Assembly (NCBI GenBank): GCA_017547805.1
Contig: JAFYOR010000048.1
Coordinates: forward strand, 1-38,763
Direction: 5' to 3'
Source of the DNA: Clostridia bacterium
GTDB lineage: Bacteria; Bacillota; Clostridia; Christensenellales; Aristaeellaceae
Length of the DNA stretch: 38,763 nt
In this document: positions 1-7,408 of the stretch, in pieces
Position numbering within the stretch: position 1 is the first letter of the stretch
Layout of the letters: the number at the start of each line of letters is the position of its first letter
Program-made: the position numbers and the translations under genes
Notes under the pieces: model-generated
Told to the model about the DNA's origin: nothing
The model's input: only the letters and a program-made list of their open reading frames with translations
The model's database searches: none

Positions 1-740
1 AGCTTGGCATTGAAGAAGTTCATCTGCGGGCTGCCGATGAAGGAACCGACGAACAGGTTGGTCGGATAGTCGTACAGGTTCTGCGGGGTGTCGACCTGCT
101 GGATGAAGCCATCCTTCATGACGACGATACGGGAAGCCATGGTCATGGCCTCGGTCTGGTCATGAGTAACGTAGATGAAGGTGGTCTGCAGGCGCTGATG
201 CAGCTTGGTGATCTCGGTACGCATCTGAACGCGGAGCTTGGCGTCCAGGTTGGACAGCGGCTCGTCGAACAGGAAGACCTTCGGGTCACGAACGATGGCG
301 CGGCCGAGCGCAACGCGCTGACGCTGACCACCGGACAGAGCCTTCGGCTTACGGGTGAGCAGCTGCTCGATGCCCAGAATCTTAGCGGCTTCACGAACCA
401 GCTTGTCGATCTCGTCCTTCGGCTTCTTGCGCAGCTTCAGACCGAACGCCATGTTGTCATAAACGGTCATGTGCGGATACAGCGCGTAGTTCTGGAAAAC
501 CATCGCGATGTCGCGATCCTTCGGAGCAACGTCGTTAACCAAACGGTCGCCGATGTAGAGCTCGCCCTCGGAGATCTCTTCAAGGCCAGCAACCATGCGC
601 AGGGTGGTGGACTTACCGCAGCCAGACGGTCCGACCAGAACGATGAACTCCTTGTCCTCGATGTCCAGACAGAAGTCGGAAACGGCAGTAACATTGCCAG
701 AGTAGATCTTGTAGATGTGGTTAAGCTTCAAGCTTGCCAT
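1..740 (-). CDS. msmX: Sugar ABC transporter ATP-binding protein (MsmX/UgpC/MalK type), 3' end cut by window edge
   Basis: This is the cytoplasmic ATPase that powers carbohydrate ABC importers. The first 246 codons are visible; family members have about 370 residues, so the regulatory C-terminus lies outside the window. Visible motifs are Walker [10 protein letters not shown] (37-45), Q-loop VFQNYALYP (81-89), signature LSGGQ (135-139), Walker B VFLFDE (155-160) and the switch histidine in VTHD (191-194). The start is ATG at 740-738, preceded by a GGGGG ribosome binding site eight bases away and by a clear promoter at 817-845. No permease or binding-protein gene is adjacent on the visible side, which fits a shared ATPase of the MsmX type that serves several transporters. 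That role is inferred. The ATPase family itself is certain. Confidence 0.93.
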   Translation of the reverse strand, partial: MASLKLNHIYKIYSGNVTAVSDFCLDIEDKEFIVLVGPSGCGKSTTLRMVAGLEEISEGELYIGDRLVNDVAPKDRDIAMVFQNYALYPHMTVYDNMAFGLKLRKKPKDEIDKLVREAAKILGIEQLLTRKPKALSGGQRQRVALGRAIVRDPKVFLFDEPLSNLDAKLRVQMRTEITKLHQRLQTTFIYVTHDQTEAMTMASRIVVMKDGFIQQVDTPQNLYDYPTNLFVGSFIGSPQMNFFNAK

Positions 741-816
741 GTGTGAATCCCCCTTCAATTTTCAATAGCAGACCGAACTACCGATCTTAACGTCCATCGG
801 TGTTCTGATTGACTAT

Positions 817-845
817 ATTATAAAGCTTCTATCCACGTTTTTCAA
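817..845 (-). promoter_or_regulatory. Sigma-A-like promoter of the ABC ATPase gene
   Basis: On the minus strand TTGAAA and TATAAT are separated by exactly 17 bases. Transcription would begin near 810, giving a leader of about 70 bases. The leader contains a 6-bp inverted repeat, ACCGAT/ATCGGT, at about 780-800. Confidence 0.75.
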
Positions 846-1271
846 CGGAATAAGTTCACAAATTTTTCGCAGAAAGCACTTCTTAAACACGTTTTTGTTT
901 CACAATCAATCCTTCATAATTCCTCGTAATTATCCATTGTGTCGATTTATCACCTTATATCTCTCTATTACTCACTCTTACTCTGTTTTTCTCAGTATTT
1001 GGTCATTATTATCATCGCTGGAATTCACATATCCGGCATCATCTATGAGCCATTTTCATTTTTTCCATATTCTTTGTTTTGACCCCTTTGTTTTCTTGTT
1101 TTCTTGCAAAAACATGCCAGTCACTTGCATGAATCCTGCATTTTTCTTCTGATTTTAGTCGCAACAGATTATTGACTATTTTCCGCTTTCAATTCGCACT
1201 TGAATTGTATTGTGCATTTTGCACATATACAAATTCCAACACACATTTTCTCCGAACTTTTTCCTTTTTAT
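846..1271. other. AT-rich non-coding stretch
   Basis: No supported gene lies here. The plus strand is strongly pyrimidine-rich and the GC content falls well below that of the flanking genes. The only small dyad I noticed is TGTGCA/TGCACA at 1211-1225. A plus-strand ORF at 895-1152 has no ribosome binding site and a composition unlike the neighbouring genes. The stretch separates the 5' end of the ABC ATPase gene from the terminator of hom. Confidence 0.6.
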
Positions 1272-1301
1272 TGAAAAAACAGCATGCTTACACATGCTGT
1301 T
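1272..1301 (-). terminator. Intrinsic terminator of the panT-like/coaX/hom operon
   Basis: A 9-bp perfect stem (AACAGCATG/CATGCTGTT, arms 1278-1286 and 1293-1301) is followed on the minus strand by a run of T. It lies about 25 bases past the hom stop codon. Confidence 0.85.
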
Positions 1302-1324
1302 ATTGACTTATTCCTATGCAATTG

Positions 1325-2593
1325 TCATCTTCCTTCAACACGAATCATGCTGACGCCGGCAATTGTGGCACTATCCATCCCTTTCAGCGCCTGACGAACG
1401 GCGTGCTCCCTTGCTTTATGGGTCAGGAAGATCAGTTGAACATAGCCGCTTTCGTCCCGTTCTCCCTTCTGAATCATGGAAGAAATGCTGATTCCATATC
1501 GGGCGAATTCGCCGGCAATCAGCGCCAGAACACCCGGCTCATCCACAGCACGCATTCTGACAAAATACTCGCAAGACCAGTCTTTAGCGAGCGGACAATC
1601 CTCATCTTCTACCGCCGGCAGTTCATGACGCTTCGCCTTTCCGGCACAGATCAGATCCGAAACCAGCGCGCTGGCAGTAGGCATCGGACCCGCGCCGCGG
1701 CCGTAGAACATCGTCTCGCCGCATGCATGCCCATCGATATACACCGCATTGAATGCATCGCTGACGCTTGCAAGCGGATGATCATCCGGGACAAACGTCG
1801 GATGAACGCGCAGCTGAATCTTTCCGTCGCTTTCCTTTGCCACAGCAAGCAGCTTCAGCGTCAAGCCCAGCTCTTGTCCGCACTGCACATCCAGCGGCGT
1901 AACTTCGGTGATCCCCTCGCGATAGATGCTTCCCACGGAAACATAGCGATGAAACGCCAGCATGGCAAGGATGGAAAGCTTATAGGCTGCATCATACCCC
2001 TCAACATCCGCCGTAGGATCAGGCTCCGCCAAACCCAAGCGCTGCGCATCTGCAAGCACCGCATCATACGGCGCCCCTTCTCTGCTCATGCGGGAAAGGA
2101 TATAATTCGTCGTGCCATTGATGATGCCCATCACCGAGGAAATTCTGTTCGCCTGCAGCGAGCTGCTCATCGCTCTGATCACAGGTACGGCGCCGCATAC
2201 GCTGGCCTCAAAATACAGTCCAGCGCCGCCGGACCGGGCTGCGCTGAGCATTTCCTTCCAATGAAGGGAAAGCGCCATCTTATTTGCGGTTACAACCGTC
2301 TTTCCGCCCCGTAGCGCACGGATCACATAGTCTGCAGCAGGCTGTTCTCCGCCCATGAACTCCAGAATAATCGAAATATCCGGATCATTCACCACTTCCT
2401 GTGGATCATCCGTAAAGACACCTTCCGGAACATTCAAGCCTCTTGACCTGCGGACATCCCTGACGAGTATCTTTTTTACTTCAAAGGCCACGCCCTCGTT
2501 TATCTCAATCTCGCTTCCCCGCTCTTCAAGAAGACGATAGACGGCGCTGCCGATATTCCCGCATCCCAAAAAGCCTATTGCTATTCTCTCCAT
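1325..2593 (-). CDS. hom: Homoserine dehydrogenase
   Basis: It reduces aspartate semialdehyde to homoserine, the branch point to threonine and methionine. The 422-residue product has an N-terminal Rossmann fold (GFLGCGNIG, residues 7-15), the substrate-domain motif NGTTNYIL, the family signature LGLAEPDPTADVEGYDAAYK and a C-terminal ACT domain beginning near VRMRAVDEPGVLALIA. The ACT domain suggests feedback control by threonine, as in related enzymes. An upstream in-frame start would add 18 residues, but ATG at 2593 has AGGAG five bases away and begins at the conserved sequence. It is the last gene of a unit with coaX and an ECF S component. Aspartokinase is encoded separately at 5762-7096, so the first and third steps of the pathway are close but in different transcripts. 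Confidence 0.95.
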   Translation of the reverse strand: MERIAIGFLGCGNIGSAVYRLLEERGSEIEINEGVAFEVKKILVRDVRRSRGLNVPEGVFTDDPQEVVNDPDISIILEFMGGEQPAADYVIRALRGGKTVVTANKMALSLHWKEMLSAARSGGAGLYFEASVCGAVPVIRAMSSSLQANRISSVMGIINGTTNYILSRMSREGAPYDAVLADAQRLGLAEPDPTADVEGYDAAYKLSILAMLAFHRYVSVGSIYREGITEVTPLDVQCGQELGLTLKLLAVAKESDGKIQLRVHPTFVPDDHPLASVSDAFNAVYIDGHACGETMFYGRGAGPMPTASALVSDLICAGKAKRHELPAVEDEDCPLAKDWSCEYFVRMRAVDEPGVLALIAGEFARYGISISSMIQKGERDESGYVQLIFLTHKAREHAVRQALKGMDSATIAGVSMIRVEGR

Positions 2594-2658
2594 TTTATCT
2601 CCTGTGCAAGACGTCTTCAAGGGAAGACGCTGCTGCTTTATTCTCATGCTCTGCAGGA

Positions 2659-3432
2659 TTACACTGCCTGATTCTTTTCGTAAATCAGCTTAAGCCCTGT
2701 CAGCGTCAGATCCGGATTGATGATGTCGATGACATCGGAATTCTGCTTGACCATGTGCGCCATACCGCCGGTTGCAATCACCTTGGCATTCGGACACTTC
2801 ATCTCACGCTTCATTTCACGCACGATTTTCTCAACCGAACCGATATAGCCATACAGAATACCTGACTGAATGTTCGTGATCGTTGTTTTTCCGATCACCT
2901 GCGGCGGAAGGACAAGCTCAATGCTGGGCAGCTTGGCTGTTCCGGTAGAAAGCGCAGCATTCATCATCCGCAGACCGGGCCCGATTGCGCCGCCAAGAAA
3001 CTCATTCTCTTCAGACACAACGCCATATGTCGTCGCCGTGCCAAAGTCGATGAAGATCGACGGGCCGCCATACAGAGAAGACACCGCGACCGCATTGGCA
3101 ATGCGGTCGCTGCCCAATTCGCGCGGGTTTTCATACCTGATCTTCAGGCCAGTCTTCACACCGGGCACCAGCAGCTTCGGCTCAACGCCAAAGTAATCCT
3201 TGCACATATGGTCAATGGTGAAATTAATTGTAGGCACAACAGAGGAAATCATGATGCCTTCAATATCCCCCATGTTCAAGCCATGATATCGAAACAGATC
3301 CGCCATGATGATGCCGTACTGATCGGATGTCATAGAGGTATCCGTCGCACAGCGCCAACGGCGCACAAGCTTGTCTCCCTCAAAGACAGCGGCTTTGATA
3401 TTCGTATTGCCGATGTCCATTACAAAAACCAT
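2659..3432 (-). CDS. coaX: Type III pantothenate kinase
   Basis: It phosphorylates pantothenate, the first step of coenzyme A synthesis. The 257-residue length matches the family. It carries the acetate/sugar-kinase-fold phosphate motif MDIGNTNIKAAVF (5-17), the ATP-site segment IFIDFGTATTYGVV and the loop GGAIGPGLRMM that distinguishes CoaX from type I and II enzymes. GGAGG lies eight bases before the ATG at 3432. The upstream gene, 39 bases away, encodes a small integral membrane protein of the ECF S-component type, so import and activation of pantothenate are plausibly coupled. The enzyme call is secure. Confidence 0.95.
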   Translation of the reverse strand: MVFVMDIGNTNIKAAVFEGDKLVRRWRCATDTSMTSDQYGIIMADLFRYHGLNMGDIEGIMISSVVPTINFTIDHMCKDYFGVEPKLLVPGVKTGLKIRYENPRELGSDRIANAVAVSSLYGGPSIFIDFGTATTYGVVSEENEFLGGAIGPGLRMMNAALSTGTAKLPSIELVLPPQVIGKTTITNIQSGILYGYIGSVEKIVREMKREMKCPNAKVIATGGMAHMVKQNSDVIDIINPDLTLTGLKLIYEKNQAV

Positions 3433-3471
3433 AACCGAATCCTCCGATTCTCTAAATTGTTTCTATTTGTT

Positions 3472-4116
3472 TTATCGTCTGATGCGCATTCTGCCCATTG
3501 CGCGGTCAAGAGCAAGCGCGATAACCGGCGCAATGACAGCAGCGACAATCATTTCCGGAATGCCATTGGTCACGCCCAGCACAGCGATGCCCGTTCCGAC
3601 ACCTTTCTGAGCAATCGCCTGCGGTACCCCGGCGCCTTCAGTCAGCATCTGCGCGATCTTCTGGGCATTAAGCAGATAGATCATGCCCATCACCATCGTC
3701 GTATGCAGCGCCGTTCCGATTGCACTTGCCGCAACATACGTCACAACGCGGTGCGGATCAAACCGCGAAAGCATGCGTTCCAGAGACTTCGCTATGAAAT
3801 ATACAGCCACCGGAAACAGAACGCGCGGCAGAACAGAAACCAGTGGATTAATAAAAAAAGGCGCAAAGAAAGAAGCGTTCGTCAGGTTGCTGATCAGACT
3901 GTTCACACCAAAGACAAGGCCTGTAATCAGCCCGGCTTCAATCCCAAGAACGAGCGTAGCGATAATCACAGGGATATGAAGCGTTGTCGCAGTCAGAAAC
4001 GGCATCTTAATCAAACCCAGCGGCGTATTGGCCAGCACCAACGTCACAGCAACCATCATCGCCGTACCCGTCATCCATTGGATCGTAAGCTTTTTCTTCG
4101 GCTTTCTTGTATTCAT
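3472..4116 (-). CDS. ECF transporter S component, probably for pantothenate (PanT-like)
   Basis: The 214-residue hydrophobic protein has five or six membrane segments and a basic N-terminus (MNTRKPKKK). It has the look of the ECF S components that bind vitamins and associate with a shared EcfAAT energy module. Features include a Gly/Ala-rich helix near GIEAGLITGLVFGVNSL and the segment NPLVSVLPRVLFPVAVYF. It is the first gene of the unit with coaX, and S components beside coaX are commonly pantothenate transporters, so that substrate is inferred from context. ATG at 4116 has GGAGG six bases away; a longer frame reaches 4182 without a ribosome binding site. No EcfA or EcfT gene is in the window. 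Confidence 0.8.
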   Translation of the reverse strand: MNTRKPKKKLTIQWMTGTAMMVAVTLVLANTPLGLIKMPFLTATTLHIPVIIATLVLGIEAGLITGLVFGVNSLISNLTNASFFAPFFINPLVSVLPRVLFPVAVYFIAKSLERMLSRFDPHRVVTYVAASAIGTALHTTMVMGMIYLLNAQKIAQMLTEGAGVPQAIAQKGVGTGIAVLGVTNGIPEMIVAAVIAPVIALALDRAMGRMRIRR

Positions 4117-4221
4117 TTTCTTCCTCCGTTCGGGTTCATCATGGATACCCGACAAGTTAATTGCAGCAAACAAATAATACATTCGTACCCGGTCTGCGCC
4201 AATCAGGTCACAGCCGAATTC
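4117..4221 (-). promoter_or_regulatory. Structured leader of the ECF S component operon
   Basis: About 105 bases separate the predicted transcription start from the start codon. Two copies of the motif CGGGTA compete for a single ACCCG that lies immediately before the GGAGG ribosome binding site. One pairing gives a hairpin at 4130-4152. Mutually exclusive folds touching the ribosome binding site could regulate translation, but no known riboswitch class is recognised. Confidence 0.3.
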
Positions 4222-4227
4222 AACAGT

Positions 4228-4256
4228 ATTGTATCAAACTTTCCTGTATGATGCAA
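4228..4256 (-). promoter_or_regulatory. Promoter of the ECF S component/coaX/hom operon
   Basis: On the minus strand TTGCAT, 17 bases and TACAAT form a near-consensus sigma-A promoter. No stronger promoter is seen in the short gaps before coaX or hom, which supports one transcript. Confidence 0.7.
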
Positions 4257-4304
4257 GTTATCCCATTCATTTCTATCGAAATCGACAATTTGAGTAAGAA
4301 AGTG

Positions 4305-4333
4305 TTGACAATCTGCCTGTTGTGATGTATAAT
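4305..4333 (+). promoter_or_regulatory. Perfect consensus promoter of tRNA-Leu
   Basis: TTGACA (4305-4310), a 17-base spacer and TATAAT (4328-4333) match the sigma-A consensus at every position. The start of transcription would fall a few bases before the mature tRNA. Confidence 0.92.
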
Positions 4334-4345
4334 CGAACATGTTCT

Positions 4346-4432
4346 GCGGGAATGGCGGAATTGGCAGACGCGCTAGATTCAGGTTCTAGTGAAAGCAATT
4401 TCATGCAGGTTCAAGTCCTGTTTCCCGCACCA
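4346..4432 (+). tRNA. tRNA-Leu (anticodon CAG)
   Basis: The 87-base gene folds as a class II tRNA. The acceptor arm GCGGGAA pairs with TTCCCGC. The anticodon stem CTAGA/TCTAG encloses the loop TTCAGGT, giving anticodon CAG, which reads CUG. It has a long variable arm, a T arm with GTTCAAGTC and an encoded CCA end (4430-4432). Its 3' end is duplicated 161 bases downstream. Confidence 0.96.
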
Positions 4433-4594
4433 ATAAACGAGAGATCATCCAGAGGATGGTCTCTCGTTTATTTATTCACCGGGCAACAAGGACTTGAATA
4501 GCTCGGTAGTGAATGAGGCCACAGTGTGGCCTCAGAGCCGAGCTGACCGAGCGCCCGTCGAGGGCGTGAGAAAAAGTCCTGTTTCCCGCACCAA
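4413..4594 (+). repeat. 21-bp direct repeat of the tRNA-Leu 3' end flanking a hairpin-rich insert
   Basis: The last 20 bases of the tRNA plus one following base (4413-4433) recur exactly at 4574-4594. The insert begins at 4489 with a 10-base inverted copy of the T-arm sequence (4410-4419). Inside are a nested stem-loop (AGCTCGG/CCGAGCT around GAGGCCACA/TGTGGCCTC) and a second hairpin (GCCC-GTCGA-GGGC). AGGACTT at the left edge can pair with AAGTCCT of the second repeat and close the whole unit. This resembles the attachment-site duplication left by elements that enter tRNA 3' ends, but there is no integrase and the insert is too short to encode one. Confidence 0.75.
4434..4476 (+). terminator. 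First terminator after tRNA-Leu
   Basis: A 16-bp stem with one wobble pair (arms 4435-4450 and 4454-4469) closes on a three-base loop and is followed by a T-rich tail. A diverged copy is found at 4599-4629 after the duplicated tRNA end. Confidence 0.85.
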
Positions 4595-4598
4595 TGTG

Positions 4599-4629
4599 AA
4601 GAGATCATCTGAGTGATGGTCTCTTTTTC
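4599..4629 (+). terminator. Second, duplicated terminator
   Basis: The stem has arms 4599-4609 and 4615-4625, followed by TTTTT. It is clearly homologous to the hairpin at 4435-4469, so the duplicated block includes both the tRNA end and its terminator. Confidence 0.8.
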
Positions 4630-4783
4630 TTTCCTTCCACCTCGCCCGATCAGCCAAGCACAGTTGCTCTGATTTATGATAAAGGAATTCAGCCAGATGC
4701 GTCGAATCAGCTTTCATAATTGTATCATTCCCCTCTCTTTTACTGCAATCAAAATGCAATGACGAAATTCGATGAGGATGACT

Positions 4784-5572
4784 ATGAACAGAACGCCGAT
4801 ATCCCTGCCGCTTTCTTGTATACCTGAAGAATTCCATTCGCTCCTTCACGACGCTAAGGTATTCGACAGTAGCTGTTCCCGACAGGCAAAGGTTTATTTC
4901 GTCGATCGTGATGACGGCTACTACCTCAAGTCTTCCCCTGCCGGAACGTTGAAAACTGAAGCCGAAATGACACGCTTCTTCCATAAAAAATCCCTTGGCG
5001 CACAGGTTCTTTCCTATATCAACGCACTTGACAGAGATTGGCTTCTCACGCGCCGCGTTCCGGGCGAGGATTGCACGTTGCACAAGTATCTTGATGATCC
5101 ACAGCGCCTGAGCGTAACGCTTGCTGTGCATCTTCGCAAGCTGCATGAAATTTCATTTTCTGGCTGCCCTGTTGCAGATCGGATGGTGTCATACAGGGAA
5201 ACTGTAGAACGCAACTACCGTCATGGCATGTATGACCATTCCCTTTTCCCTGACAACTGGGGCTTTACTTCCGCAGAGGAAGCCATCGCCCAGGCACGTA
5301 TATGCATGCCAGACTTCCAGAGCAGCGTTCTTATTCACGGCGATTACTGTCTGCCCAACATCATGCTCAATGACTGGCAGTTTTCAGGGTTCATCGACGT
5401 GGGAAATGGCGGCGTGGGAGACCGACACATTGATCTCTTTTGGGGCATCTGGTCTCTGGCATTCAATCTGAAAACCACCGCATATACTGAACGCTTCCTC
5501 AGCGCTTATGGTAGTGATCTGATTGAGCGCGAAATGCTTCGGGGTGTCGCTGCGTGCGAGGTTTTTGGCTGA
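4784..5572 (+). CDS. Aminoglycoside phosphotransferase (APH)-like kinase, possibly frameshifted near its 3' end
   Basis: A 262-residue kinase-fold protein of the APH family, which transfers phosphate to small molecules such as aminoglycosides. The catalytic loop is HGDYCLPNIML, with the metal-site segment FSGFIDVGNGGVGDRHID downstream; YYLKSSP supplies the likely ATP-binding lysine. ATG at 4784 is five bases from GAGGA and is preferred to in-frame ATGs at 4772 and 4778. The frame stops at 5572, but the +1 frame stays open to a TAA at 5700-5702, just before the terminator. Removing one T from the run at 5562-5566 joins the two as EVLADLFDD. The gene is therefore either complete at 5572, at usual APH length, or frameshifted with its original end at 5702. 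The substrate is unknown, and resistance should not be assumed. Confidence 0.8.
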   Translation: MNRTPISLPLSCIPEEFHSLLHDAKVFDSSCSRQAKVYFVDRDDGYYLKSSPAGTLKTEAEMTRFFHKKSLGAQVLSYINALDRDWLLTRRVPGEDCTLHKYLDDPQRLSVTLAVHLRKLHEISFSGCPVADRMVSYRETVERNYRHGMYDHSLFPDNWGFTSAEEAIAQARICMPDFQSSVLIHGDYCLPNIMLNDWQFSGFIDVGNGGVGDRHIDLFWGIWSLAFNLKTTAYTERFLSAYGSDLIEREMLRGVAACEVFG

Positions 5573-5704
5573 TCTTTTTGATGACTCAACGAATCTGAAT
5601 GAAGCGCACACGGTTTATCGCATCATCTGCGCATTTGCATCCTTTTCAGATTTCATGAAACGTTTGCCCTGTGAGTTGCTGATTCAAACTCCGCATCCAT
5701 AAAC

Positions 5705-5749
5705 AAAACCCGCCTCTGCCGGAACAAGCTTCCTGCAAAGACGGGTTTT
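5705..5749. terminator. Bidirectional terminator between the APH-like gene and lysC
   Basis: AAAACCCG pairs with CGGGTTTT, with an imperfect inner stem. T tracts on both strands allow it to end both convergent units. Confidence 0.8.
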
Positions 5750-5761
5750 CTTCATTTACTT

Positions 5762-7096
5762 TTACCAACGCGGCTGATCCGCAACGACAAAAGCACGATA
5801 AATCGCACGAGTTGCCGTCTCAAAATCAAGGCTGTCGACGCCAACGATGATGTTGAGCTCGCTGGAGCCCTGATCGATCAGGCGAACATTAACGCCGGCC
5901 TTCATCAGCGCATTAAACAATCTCGCCGATGTTCCCTTGGAGCGAACCATGCCGCGGCCAACTGTCGCGATCAGCGCAAGGCCGGAGTGAATTTCCACAG
6001 AATCCGGCTGGCAGAGCTCGTGAATGCGGGATACAAGGCGTTCCTTCTTCCCATCAATTGAGCTTTCTGCAACGACAACACACATGGTATCGATGCCCGA
6101 GGGCATATGCTCAAAAGAAACCTGCTCCTCCTCCAGCGCCTGAAGCACGCGGCGGCCAAAGCCGAGTTCGGCGTTCATCATCGCCTTTTCAACAGAGATA
6201 ATCGCAAAGTTTTTCTGTCCTGCGATACCGGTAATCATGTGCTCGCTGTCATAGTCCTCCGCCTCATAGCAGATGACCGTACCCGGTTCTTCCGGCTGAT
6301 TGGTATTACGGATGTTCGTAGGAATTCCGGCAATGCGAACCGGGAAAATCGCATCCTCATGCAGAACGGAAGCGCCCATGTAGGACAGCTCACGCAGTTC
6401 ACGGTACGTGATATAGCGGATCGGTTCCGGATTGCGCACAATGCGCGGATCAGCCATCAGGCAGCCGGAGACATCCGTCCAGTTTTCATACATGTCGGCG
6501 TTCACCGCACGCGCAACAATCGCACCGGTGATATCGCTGCCGCCGCGCGAAAAGGTTTTCACCTTACCGTGCGTATCGCAGCCATAGAATCCCGGAACGA
6601 CGGCATATTCATGCCCGGCAAACAGCGCGCCAAGCATTTCCTGCGTCTTTTCGCTGTCAAGCTGCCCCTGTGCGTCAAAGAAAATACCTTGCTGCGGATC
6701 CACAAAATCCCAGCCCAGATAATCAGCCAGCAGAATACCATTGAGATACTCGCCGCGGCTTGCAGCATAATCTTCACCGGCGCCCAGCTGAATCTGCTTG
6801 CGCACCTCGCTAAGATACGGCTCAAGATCAATCGTTACGCCAAGCTCCGCAGCAATCCCATTATATCGCTCGACAATCTTGTCAAACGCCTCATCAATAT
6901 TCTTGCCAGCCGCTGCCAGACGGTTGCACTGATAGAGCAGATCCGTTACCTTGATATCGACAGAACTACGCTTGCCGGGCGCGCTGGGAACAACAATGCG
7001 CCGATCCTCATCAGCAAGCAGAATATCCCTGACTTTCTTGAAGTGGGCCGCATCGGCCAGCGAACTTCCGCCAAATTTCGCAACTTTCAAACCCAT
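5762..7096 (-). CDS. lysC: Aspartokinase
   Basis: It phosphorylates aspartate, the first step toward lysine, threonine and methionine. The 444-residue protein has the amino-acid kinase N-terminus KFGGSSLADA (7-16), the segment DYAASRGEYL (109-118), the catalytic glycine-rich motif SRGGSDITGAIVA (183-195) and tandem ACT domains in roughly the last 140 residues (from about 300, including GFGRRVLQALEEE). The ACT domains imply feedback inhibition by lysine and/or threonine. ATG at 7096 has GGAGG eight bases away. It is transcribed alone from the promoter at 7151-7179. I looked for a lysine riboswitch, but the leader of about 50 bases is too short. Confidence 0.95.
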   Translation of the reverse strand: MGLKVAKFGGSSLADAAHFKKVRDILLADEDRRIVVPSAPGKRSSVDIKVTDLLYQCNRLAAAGKNIDEAFDKIVERYNGIAAELGVTIDLEPYLSEVRKQIQLGAGEDYAASRGEYLNGILLADYLGWDFVDPQQGIFFDAQGQLDSEKTQEMLGALFAGHEYAVVPGFYGCDTHGKVKTFSRGGSDITGAIVARAVNADMYENWTDVSGCLMADPRIVRNPEPIRYITYRELRELSYMGASVLHEDAIFPVRIAGIPTNIRNTNQPEEPGTVICYEAEDYDSEHMITGIAGQKNFAIISVEKAMMNAELGFGRRVLQALEEEQVSFEHMPSGIDTMCVVVAESSIDGKKERLVSRIHELCQPDSVEIHSGLALIATVGRGMVRSKGTSARLFNALMKAGVNVRLIDQGSSELNIIVGVDSLDFETATRAIYRAFVVADQPRW

Positions 7097-7150
7097 TCGG
7101 AAGCCCTCCGATTCAATTCATACACAATATGATATAGTGAAACAGATACA

Positions 7151-7179
7151 ATTCTATCTTTTAGCGCACGCAAAGTCAA
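7151..7179 (-). promoter_or_regulatory. Promoter of lysC
   Basis: On the minus strand TTGACT, a 17-base spacer and TAGAAT. The predicted start is close to 7144. Confidence 0.75.
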
Positions 7180-7350
7180 GGGATTTTGACTGCGATGGAT
7201 AAAATGTGCGGTTTTTGCTGAAAAGATTCCCATTTATCCGTTGTATTTCATCATCAATTCCTATCTTCTATCAGTTTTTCACCCTCTAATTTCCCGCGAT
7301 ATCCTATGCCAGCCAGCGCGCCTGCGTGAACCACAGCGCCATGACCGTTC
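7180..7350. other. Non-coding spacer between lysC and the gerW terminator
   Basis: No gene is supported here. The next structure to the right is a perfect 14-base palindrome, ATCACAATTGTGAT, at 7351-7364, lying between the lysC promoter and the gerW terminator. It could be an operator or part of a longer hairpin, but nothing links it to a particular promoter. Confidence 0.5.
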
Positions 7351-7365
7351 ATCACAATTGTGATC

Positions 7366-7408
7366 TTTCAAAAAAGGATAAGGCAGCGCAAATCGCCGTC
7401 TTATCCTT
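7366..7408 (-). terminator. Terminator of the DUF2953/gerW unit
   Basis: Minus-strand stem AAGGATAAG/CTTATCCTT, extended by further pairs, followed by TTTTTT. It includes the gerW stop codon (TAA at 7403-7401), so the stem starts inside the gene. Confidence 0.85.

Noticed and set aside
895-1152. An 85-codon plus-strand ORF in the AT-rich spacer
   Set aside because: No ribosome binding site, low-complexity Phe/Ser/Leu composition and no neighbouring operon.
4346-4629. Integrated phage or genomic island at tRNA-Leu
   Set aside because: Only 161 bases separate the direct repeats and no integrase or phage gene is nearby; a scar or miniature element is the most that can be claimed.
4532-5146. 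A 204-codon minus-strand frame over the tRNA insert and APH-like gene
   Set aside because: It overlaps a recognisable kinase domain on the other strand and the duplicated tRNA terminator, with no start signals.
4784-5572. A named aminoglycoside-resistance gene
   Set aside because: The kinase motifs are clear, but the sequence does not match a resistance enzyme I can name and the gene may be frameshifted, so no resistance function is claimed.
7097-7150. Lysine riboswitch upstream of lysC
   Set aside because: The promoter leaves a leader of only about 50 bases, far too short for a lysine aptamer.
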